From Mycolicibacterium neworleansense (GTDB lineage: Bacteria > Actinomycetota > Actinomycetes > Mycobacteriales > Mycobacteriaceae), in NCBI RefSeq assembly GCF_001245615.1, contig NZ_CWKH01000001.1, forward strand, positions 248,001 through 312,000: a stretch of DNA of 64,000 nt. The letters are read 5' to 3'. The notes beneath the pieces are model-generated. The model had not been told where the DNA came from. It ran no database searches and saw nothing but the letters and a program-made list of their open reading frames with translations. The position numbers and the translations under genes are program-made. This document shows, piece after piece, positions 58,589 through 64,000 of the stretch. How positions within the stretch are numbered: the first letter of the stretch is position 1; every line of letters begins with the position of its first letter.

Positions 58589-58606
58589 GGGCCCGTCACG
58601 AGCGGG
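58589..58606 (+). repeat. Leader repeat, copy 2
   Basis: GGGCCCGTCACGAGCGGG, 25 nt before the start of the 641-residue protein and followed by ATGAAAGGA. It matches copy 1 at 53557-53574 in 16 of 18 bases. Conservation of this non-coding element suggests that the duplication included the leader and that it matters for expression. Confidence 0.65.
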
Positions 58607-58631
58607 CTCTCACATATGAAAGGAGCTGGCC

Positions 58632-60557
58632 ATGGCCGGCAGCAAGTCAAAGAAATCAAGAAAGAGTGCGGTGCGTCGGCCCGCGGCGACCGCAGGTATC
58701 TTCGCCACTGCCACCGCCGTTGGGCTGATGGCCTCGGCCGGCAACGCCTCTGCAGCCGCGCCCGATTATGCCGATGATGTGTCGAAGTTCTCGCACAGTA
58801 TCGACAACGTCGTCAGCGGTCTTACCCATACCACCGATGCCTTCAATAGGTTCTGGGCGCCCTTGGCGGCCAATGCTAATGGCGTGCTGCCCACCTTCAG
58901 TGCCAGCAACGAGAAGGTTGACATGACCGACATCTCGGAATTTCCGAGTGTCGTGCGCGCGATAGCCCGGGTACCGATGCCGACTGCTTTACCCGGGGTT
59001 GTTCCCCAGATCAACATTCCCGGCCAAGGCTTCGAGACGTTGCCTGTACCGACGTCACTGCCCGGTGCGGACCTGTTGGTCGGTTTCGCCGACGGCCTGG
59101 ACGCAGTCTTCAACGTTCCTGGAGTGGATTGGATTGTCGGCAGTATCCCGCCGCTCAGTGAGCTGGTTCCGGGTCTCGAGGCGACGCAGCAGACCTTCCA
59201 CTCTGGCTTCGGGGTACCGCTGCTCGGCATCGGCGGCTCGACGTCGGTGTCCAACACCTATGTGCAGACTCCGCCCGGCTCCCCGTCGATCACGGCGGAT
59301 CTGCCGGTGGCCCAAGGGGTGTACACGTTCCCGCTCGATGCGGCGATGGGTTGGTGGGCAGCGGCACCGACGTTGGCGGTATCCGATGGGATCAGCCAGA
59401 ACGATTTCGTGATCTCGCTGCCGACGGCAGCCGCCGGTCTCGAGGTACCGGGCGGCCTCGGACAAGCCGGCGTGTTCAGTGTGGCGGCTGTCCTGCCCAG
59501 CGCCAGCGGGCTCTACATACCCGTCGGTGCAACAATTTCCAACGCCTCGATTCCCTCACTCGGGTTCGGGCTCACCACCCTCAATGTCAGCAGCGGCAAC
59601 TACGTCGGCACCGACGGGGTCAACCTCAATAACGGACAGAACATCCTCGTGATCCAGAATCCGTTGACCGGTGCTGTGCCGATCCCGATCATCTATTCAC
59701 TGGGCGGTTTCAACTTGGGGCCGGAAGGGATCGGCTACACGGCACCGTCGCTGTACGGCATCAGCCCGATCTCGCCGATTCAGATCGGAACCGCGTCCAC
59801 GGGTCGCGATGCAGTAGGCATCATTCCGGCTGATCTGATTCCGGTCGGCGACATCCTGCCGACGCAACTTGTCTCGGTATCGGGATTGGCCTCGGGTCTG
59901 TTGGGCTTCGAAGACCCTTCGGCGGCCATCGGTAGCGGGCTGGCTCCGATCTACAGCGCGGTCGTCACGCCAGGTGCCCAGCAGTTATCGAACTTGCTCG
60001 CGCAGGAGTATGGCTCAATCGTGGATTCCTTGGCGTCCTCCGTTCTGCAGGCAAGTCAGGACTTCAAGAATCTGACCGATCGGATCGCGGCGAGATCCGC
60101 CACATCGCTCCCGTCGCTGCAGACCGAGTCGGTATCGGTGGTCCTCGACGAGGAGCCGGTCGCAAAACGGGTCGCGCCGGCGTCGGCTGCGCTGACATCG
60201 ACTCAGACCGCCCCTGTCGCCATCACACCGCAGGAGGCGGCGTCCCAGGACGTCGCCTCGGCCACGGCCGCGCCGACGACCACCAGCGGTGCATCGAACA
60301 AGGTAGACCCAGTGCCGTCGGATTCGCCGGAGAAACCGGAGAAGCCGGTTAGCGCGAAGGCCTCGCTTGGCGGCACCAAGACCCCGTCTCGTGAGCGGAC
60401 CAAAGCTGCTGTGCAAGGAGCGGTAAAGTCGATCACCACCAAGGTCAAGGACATCGCCAAAGTGTCGGGTCAGGGAACGAAGTCCGCGTCGGCGAAGAAA
60501 CCCACAAGTTCGAGTTCGTCGGGATCAGCCGGTTCCAGCGGAGGATCCGCTGACTGA
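58632..60557 (+). CDS. Secreted paralogue of the giant surface protein
   Basis: 641 residues, family not recognised. Start ATG 58632 with GAAAGGAG upstream. A signal peptide (about 1-42; AVRRPAAT then a hydrophobic stretch ending GNASA) is followed by NRFWA at 72-76. A Pro/Gly-rich segment (about 95-200) comes next, then a beta-rich region of which residues about 273-386 align with the domain in the giant protein: PGGLGQAGVFSV, FGLTTLNVSSGNYVG and GYTAPSLYGISPISPIQIG. The tail from about 490 is Ala/Ser/Lys-rich and ends in SSSSSGSAGSSGGSAD, like its neighbour. There is no coiled-coil rod. It could be the tip, anchor or minor subunit of the same surface structure. Ends in a strong bidirectional hairpin. 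Confidence 0.8.
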   Translation: MAGSKSKKSRKSAVRRPAATAGIFATATAVGLMASAGNASAAAPDYADDVSKFSHSIDNVVSGLTHTTDAFNRFWAPLAANANGVLPTFSASNEKVDMTDISEFPSVVRAIARVPMPTALPGVVPQINIPGQGFETLPVPTSLPGADLLVGFADGLDAVFNVPGVDWIVGSIPPLSELVPGLEATQQTFHSGFGVPLLGIGGSTSVSNTYVQTPPGSPSITADLPVAQGVYTFPLDAAMGWWAAAPTLAVSDGISQNDFVISLPTAAAGLEVPGGLGQAGVFSVAAVLPSASGLYIPVGATISNASIPSLGFGLTTLNVSSGNYVGTDGVNLNNGQNILVIQNPLTGAVPIPIIYSLGGFNLGPEGIGYTAPSLYGISPISPIQIGTASTGRDAVGIIPADLIPVGDILPTQLVSVSGLASGLLGFEDPSAAIGSGLAPIYSAVVTPGAQQLSNLLAQEYGSIVDSLASSVLQASQDFKNLTDRIAARSATSLPSLQTESVSVVLDEEPVAKRVAPASAALTSTQTAPVAITPQEAASQDVASATAAPTTTSGASNKVDPVPSDSPEKPEKPVSAKASLGGTKTPSRERTKAAVQGAVKSITTKVKDIAKVSGQGTKSASAKKPTSSSSSGSAGSSGGSAD

Positions 60558-60569
60558 ATCGAACGAGAC

Positions 60570-60610
60570 GTCGGGTTCTGTTGGGTCTGGGCGACCCGAC
60601 AGAACCCGAC
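60570..60610. terminator. Bidirectional hairpin terminator
   Basis: 18-bp arms (60570-60587 and 60593-60610) with one T-G pair and a 5-nt loop, between the 641-residue protein gene and the convergent DUF732 gene. No T-tract on either side. Confidence 0.8.
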
Positions 60611-60618
60611 CGTTGGTT

Positions 60619-61023
60619 CTACTGGGGGAAGCCGGCGATCCCGGCGAGTCCGTTCAGCGCGCCCAGGTTGTTCAGGATCGAGCCGTCGCTGATCGACGAC
60701 ATCATCTGCGGGCAGTACATCTGGATGGCGATCCCGGTGAAGAACGAGGCCATCTGCGGGGACATGCCGCCGTCGCCACGCATCTGGGAGGCCACCGACG
60801 CGAAGTCCTTACCGGGCTCGACCAGCATCGGACAGACGTCCTGGCCCATCTGGACAGCGGTGTTGGGGTCGCCGTAGCCCACCCCGGCGTCGTTCAGCGC
60901 GTTCAGGAACGAGCTGTCGGTCGTCGGATCCGGGACCGGGATCGGGTCGGCCTGCGCGGGGACTGCCAGCGCGAGGGCGGCCACGACCGCACCCGCAGTC
61001 GCCAGAAAGGCACGAGCGGCCAT
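60619..61023 (-). CDS. Secreted DUF732 family protein
   Basis: 134 residues from ATG 61023 with a GAGGAGC-type ribosome site. Signal peptide about 1-25 (AFLATAGAVVAALALAVPAQA, cleavage after AQA) leads a small mature domain typical of mycobacterial DUF732: FLNALNDAGVGYGDPNTAV and GQDVCPML, with a second Cys in MYCPQMM that can pair with the first. The C-terminus is Gly/Leu-rich. Function is unknown; the family is abundant in mycobacteria and secreted or envelope-located. It converges with the surface-protein pair and may belong to the same insertion. Confidence 0.88.
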   Translation of the reverse strand: MAARAFLATAGAVVAALALAVPAQADPIPVPDPTTDSSFLNALNDAGVGYGDPNTAVQMGQDVCPMLVEPGKDFASVASQMRGDGGMSPQMASFFTGIAIQMYCPQMMSSISDGSILNNLGALNGLAGIAGFPQ

Positions 61024-61229
61024 GTTCAGCTCCTCAGCTATCACGCAGAACCCTTATATCGCTCTGCTCACTTGGGCAACAGTGGTTGACCAGGGTCACA
61101 GGAACAACACGTTTCGGTAAAGCTTCGCGCACTTTGCGTTTCCTGTGCTGCTCCCGTGACTTCAGCATGCATGTCGACATGCGCGTCACCAAACTTGTCG
61201 TAATCGATCGCCGGATAGTTACTCGGATC

Positions 61230-61257
61230 GGGAACATCTCTGTGCAGGTGCAGAGTT
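61230..61257 (+). promoter_or_regulatory. SigH-type promoter for the DsbA-like gene
   Basis: GGGAACA (61230-61236) followed after 18 nt by GTT (61255-61257) fits the SigH/SigR consensus GGAAYA-N16-18-GTT. The homologue Rv2466c is a known SigH target under thiol oxidation, so the match is meaningful. It lies 46 nt before the start codon. Confidence 0.65.
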
Positions 61258-61303
61258 GTGCTGAATGCAGTTGTGCCGTGAACCACATCGAGAGGACGCG
61301 CAG

Positions 61304-61921
61304 ATGGCCCAGAAGGATCAGAAGGACACCGCCGGTTTCTGGTTCGACCCGCTGTGCCCGTGGTGCTGGATCACCTCGCGCTGGATCCTCGAAGTCGAGA
61401 AGGTCCGCGATATCGACGTGCAGTTCCACGTAATGAGCCTCGCGGTGCTCAACGAAGGCCGTGACCTGCCGGAGAACTATCAGGAGCTGATGAGGAAGGC
61501 ATGGGGACCGGTGCGGGTGGCCATCGCCGCCGAGCAGCTCAAGGGCCCCGAGATCCTCGGACCCCTCTACACCGCCATGGGGTTCCGGATTCACAACCAG
61601 GACAACAAGGACCTCGATCAGGTCATCGCACAGTCGCTCGAGGAGGTCGGCCTGCCCGCCGAATTGGCCGAGGCGGCCACCACCGACAAGTACGACGAGG
61701 AACTGCGCAAGAGCCACCATGCCGGCATGGATGCCGTCGGTGACGACGTCGGCACCCCGACCATCCACGTCAACGGTGTCGCCTTCTTCGGTCCGGTGCT
61801 GTCGAAGATTCCGCGCGGCGAGGAAGCAGGCAAACTCTGGGACGCGTCGCTGACGTTCGCGTCCTATCCGCATTTCTGGGAGCTGAAGCGCTCCCGCACG
61901 GAGGCGCCTGAGTTCGACTAG
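61304..61921 (+). CDS. DsbA-family mycothiol-dependent oxidoreductase (Rv2466c-like)
   Basis: 205 residues from ATG 61304 (AGAGGA upstream). Thioredoxin fold with a helical insertion; the active site CPWC lies in [15 protein letters not shown] (about residues 15-22), and the cis-Pro in VGTPTIHV. No signal peptide, so it acts in the cytoplasm, where such proteins use mycothiol to reduce oxidised substrates or nitro compounds. A SigH-type promoter upstream fits oxidative-stress induction. It marks the return to the conserved gene order after the accessory insertion. Convergent with kdgK, sharing CTAG. Confidence 0.92.
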   Translation: MAQKDQKDTAGFWFDPLCPWCWITSRWILEVEKVRDIDVQFHVMSLAVLNEGRDLPENYQELMRKAWGPVRVAIAAEQLKGPEILGPLYTAMGFRIHNQDNKDLDQVIAQSLEEVGLPAELAEAATTDKYDEELRKSHHAGMDAVGDDVGTPTIHVNGVAFFGPVLSKIPRGEEAGKLWDASLTFASYPHFWELKRSRTEAPEFD

Positions 61922-62877
61922 CGCGAAACCGGATCGCCCGGGCCGCGACGGAGCCACTGCAGGTCGTCGCGGCTGGGAGCCGACTCCCAGTCACCGTCGC
62001 CGGTGCACGCGAACGCACCGCAAGCCAGTGCGGTGTCGAGGCACTGGCGCAACGTCGCGCCCCGGGCGAGTTCGGCCAGCCAGCCCGCGACGAAGGCGTC
62101 CCCGGCGCCGACAGTGTCGATCACCGGGACCGCGACGGCCGGAGCCGCACACCGGTCCTTGGTCGTGGCCGCCATTGCCCCCTCGGCCCCGCGCTTGAGT
62201 ACCGCACAGTCGATGCCAAGGCTCAGCAGAGCGTCGAGTTGCCGCCGGGGGGTATCGGCTCCGGTGAGCAGTTGGGCCTCCGCTTCTCCGGCGAACACGA
62301 TGTCAGCCCGCTGGGCAAGCTCGAGATAGGCCGCCGCTGCCGCCTGCTGGTCACTCCACAGGGCGCTCCGGTGGTTGACGTCGAACGACACCGATGCGCC
62401 CGCCGAGGTTGCGGCGTCGATCGCAGCGTGGGCCGCCGATCGGGCGGACTCACCCAAGGCGGCCGAAATGCCGGTGACATGCAGGATTCTCGTGTCGGCG
62501 ACGACCGCGATCGGGACATCCGCCGGTCGCAGCCGGCTGCCGGCTTGTCCGCGGCGGTAATAGCTCACGCGGGTCGCGCCGGGGTGCGGACGTTCTTTGA
62601 TCATGAGCGCCGTCGCGGTGTCGAGATCGAGCACGGGGTAGGGGTGCACACCTTCGGCCCGCAGTTCACGCAAGATCAACTCGCCGAGACTGTCCGCACC
62701 GAGCCGGCCGATCCAGGCTGCTGTGCCGCCGAGCCGGGCCACCCCGATAGCCACGTTGCTTTCGGCCCCGCCGAATCCCAGCCGCAGCGTGGGATTGTGG
62801 TGCAGGCGCCCCGGCTGCGGTGCCGTAAGCAGGCCGAGGCTCTCCCCGACGGTGACGACATCGAAGGTCGGGTTCAT
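61918..62877 (-). CDS. kdgK: PfkB-family sugar kinase, probable 2-keto-3-deoxygluconate kinase
   Basis: 319 residues. PfkB signatures: [20 protein letters not shown] (N-terminal region) and [15 protein letters not shown] with the catalytic Asp. Specificity is inferred from position: it lies directly after an aldolase that uses the phosphorylated product and an enolase-superfamily dehydratase, so 2-keto-3-deoxygluconate or its galacto epimer is the likely substrate. Start ATG 62877 overlaps the aldolase stop (ATGA). Confidence 0.85.
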   Translation of the reverse strand: MNPTFDVVTVGESLGLLTAPQPGRLHHNPTLRLGFGGAESNVAIGVARLGGTAAWIGRLGADSLGELILRELRAEGVHPYPVLDLDTATALMIKERPHPGATRVSYYRRGQAGSRLRPADVPIAVVADTRILHVTGISAALGESARSAAHAAIDAATSAGASVSFDVNHRSALWSDQQAAAAAYLELAQRADIVFAGEAEAQLLTGADTPRRQLDALLSLGIDCAVLKRGAEGAMAATTKDRCAAPAVAVPVIDTVGAGDAFVAGWLAELARGATLRQCLDTALACGAFACTGDGDWESAPSRDDLQWLRRGPGDPVSR

Positions 62878-63488
62878 CGCGCCAGCTGCTCCGCGACGGC
62901 GACGGCTTCGCGGGCCGCGTCGGCCACCGCGTCGGCACCGGCGTCGGCCCGGGCGGTGATCCAGCTGCCGCTGACAGCGAAAACCGCCTGCTGACTGAGG
63001 AATTCAGCCATGTTCGCGGAGGTGACACCGGCCGACGGCATGAACAGCATTTCCGGGAACACCACCGTGTACGCCGACAACAGAGACGGCGTGTCGACTG
63101 CGGTAGCCGGAAACAACTTGACCCGCTGCAGTCCGAGCCGGGCCGCGGTGTCCACCTCGGTCGGCGTGAGGACGCCCGGAATGACCGCCAGTCCGGCCTG
63201 CCCGACGCATCGCACCACCTCCGGATCCAGCCCGGGGGACACCACGAACCGCGCGCCCGCCTCGATGGCATCGCGGGCTTGCGCACCCGACCGGACCGTG
63301 CCGGCACCGACCAGAAGATCACCGCGGGCTGCGAGCCGGCGAATCGCGGCCAGGCCGTACTCGCCGCGCAATGCCACCTCGACCACCGGCAGACCACCGT
63401 TGACGAGCCCGTCGCCGATCGCGTCGACGTGGCCTGGATCCCGCACGGTCGCCAGCGGGATCACCCGGTGCTCGAACACCTCGCTCAT
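62874..63488 (-). CDS. eda: KDPG/KDPGal aldolase
   Basis: 204 residues from ATG 63488. Class I aldolase of the KDPG family, which splits 2-keto-3-deoxy-6-phospho sugar acid into pyruvate and glyceraldehyde 3-phosphate. Visible are the catalytic Glu in PVVEVALRGEYGL and the Schiff-base Lys in RVKLFPATAV (about residue 133), with GAGTVRSGAQA forming the phosphate site. Both flanking genes overlap by 4 bp, so dehydratase, aldolase and kinase are strictly coupled. The longer frame upstream is antisense-like composition and is ignored. Confidence 0.9.
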   Translation of the reverse strand: MSEVFEHRVIPLATVRDPGHVDAIGDGLVNGGLPVVEVALRGEYGLAAIRRLAARGDLLVGAGTVRSGAQARDAIEAGARFVVSPGLDPEVVRCVGQAGLAVIPGVLTPTEVDTAARLGLQRVKLFPATAVDTPSLLSAYTVVFPEMLFMPSAGVTSANMAEFLSQQAVFAVSGSWITARADAGADAVADAAREAVAVAEQLAR

Positions 63489-64000
63489 CGCGCATCGGCG
63501 AACGTCGGGCGGGTGCCGTAGCGCTCCAGCGCGGTCCGGTCCAGGGTGACGCCGAGCCCCGGGCCATCCGGCACCGCGAGCATGCCGTCGCTGTCGAGAT
63601 CCCATCCGCCGCTGACGAGTTCGTCTATATAGGCCGATCCGGTCTTGTACTCGACGAAGTCGGTGGCCGCCAGCGCCGACGCCAGATGCAGATCGGCAGC
63701 CAACCCGATCGCGGTGTTCCAGCCGTGCGGGATCAGCCGCACCCCGCGATCCTGTGCGGCCCAACCGATACGGCGGGACTCGCTCAGGCCGCCGCCCTTG
63801 GTGGTGTCGGGCTGCACGATGTCGAAGGCCCCGGCATCGAGAAAGGGCAAGAATGTCTGGCGACGGGTCAGAACCTCACCGCCACTGATGGGCACTTTGG
63901 AATGCCGCCTCAACTCGACGAAACCGTCGACGTCGTCGGGCGCCAACGCCTCCTCGAACCATGCGACGCCGAAATCGGCCAGCATGTCGGCCGTGCGTTT
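63485..64000 (-). CDS. Enolase-superfamily sugar-acid dehydratase, C-terminal part (5' cut by window edge)
   Basis: The frame is open at the right edge; about 171 C-terminal residues are visible. Mandelate racemase/muconate lactonising group: WFEEALAPDDVDGFVEL and SGGEVLTRRQ with metal-ligand Glu residues, FDIVQPDTTKGGGLSESRRI, and the catalytic His region RLIPHGWNTAIGLA. By context it dehydrates gluconate, galactonate or a similar acid to the 2-keto-3-deoxy acid that KdgK and Eda then use. Stop overlaps the aldolase start (ATGA). Exact substrate needs the missing N-terminal half. Confidence 0.88.
   Translation of the reverse strand, partial: KRTADMLADFGVAWFEEALAPDDVDGFVELRRHSKVPISGGEVLTRRQTFLPFLDAGAFDIVQPDTTKGGGLSESRRIGWAAQDRGVRLIPHGWNTAIGLAADLHLASALAATDFVEYKTGSAYIDELVSGGWDLDSDGMLAVPDGPGLGVTLDRTALERYGTRPTFADAR

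Noticed and set aside
61101..61123. GGAACA as a SigH -35 element
   Set aside because: No GTT at the needed 16-18 nt distance; the element at 61230-61257 fits better and lies closer to the gene.

Overview
The window is high-GC DNA from an actinomycete that is almost certainly a mycobacterium, probably a fast-growing Mycolicibacterium-type species. The reasons are mycobactin genes (mbtK/L/M), an MmpS/MmpL exporter, a WhiB regulator, leaderless starts behind TAnnnT -10 elements, a PrpR-type regulator, glbO, a mycothiol-linked DsbA-like protein and a DUF732 protein. From memory of the M. tuberculosis gene order, about 29.5-52.6 kb follows Rv2484c to Rv2467 in inverted orientation, and 61.3 kb resumes at Rv2466c.

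Layout. 0-5.8 kb is a copper and metal region: the end of a Cu(I) P1B-ATPase, a membrane protein, a WhiB protein, an unlisted 36-residue metallothionein-like peptide, a CopD-CtaG fusion, a DUF5134 protein and a zf-HC2 membrane protein. 5.8-14.4 kb is the methylcitrate cycle (prpR divergent from prpD-prpB-prpC) followed closely by pyruvate carboxylase. 14.7-17.5 kb is a mycobactin locus (mbtK, mbtL, mbtM) behind a recognisable IdeR box. 17.6-22.2 kb holds a RibD/DHFR-like reductase and mmpS-mmpL-tetR. 22.3-28.7 kb is a catabolic cluster of unassigned substrate (2-hydroxyacid dehydrogenase, amidohydrolase, class II aldolase, acyl-CoA ligase, GntR/FCD regulator, divergent metallo-beta-lactamase-fold hydrolase). 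Then come a universal stress protein and tRNA-Arg(TCT).

29.5-35 kb is an overlapping acyltransferase operon (WS/DGAT, HAD-PlsC, PlsB). 35-49.5 kb carries a second CopD-CtaG fusion, an SSB paralogue, ettA, the very large NAD-glutamate dehydrogenase, a thioesterase, conserved hypotheticals, an Imm5-like protein, alpha-glucosidase, truncated haemoglobin O, an HNH protein, a His-rich small membrane protein and a DUF5130 protein. A second, atypical HNH gene (49.6 kb) is bracketed by two stem-loops with the same arm sequence. pepN follows.

52.6-61.0 kb is the most unusual part: an accessory insertion between pepN and the Rv2466c homologue. It has a roughly 1 kb AT-rich gene-poor stretch, then two tandem secreted paralogues: a 1606-residue Ala-rich coiled-coil protein and a 641-residue partner. 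They share a signal-peptide region, an NRFWA motif, a beta-rich domain of about 110 residues and a Ser/Gly-rich tail. A DUF732 secreted protein faces them. I do not recognise the paralogue family. The window ends with the DsbA-like gene behind a SigH-type promoter and a kdgK-eda-dehydratase operon for 2-keto-3-deoxy sugar acids, whose last gene runs off the edge.
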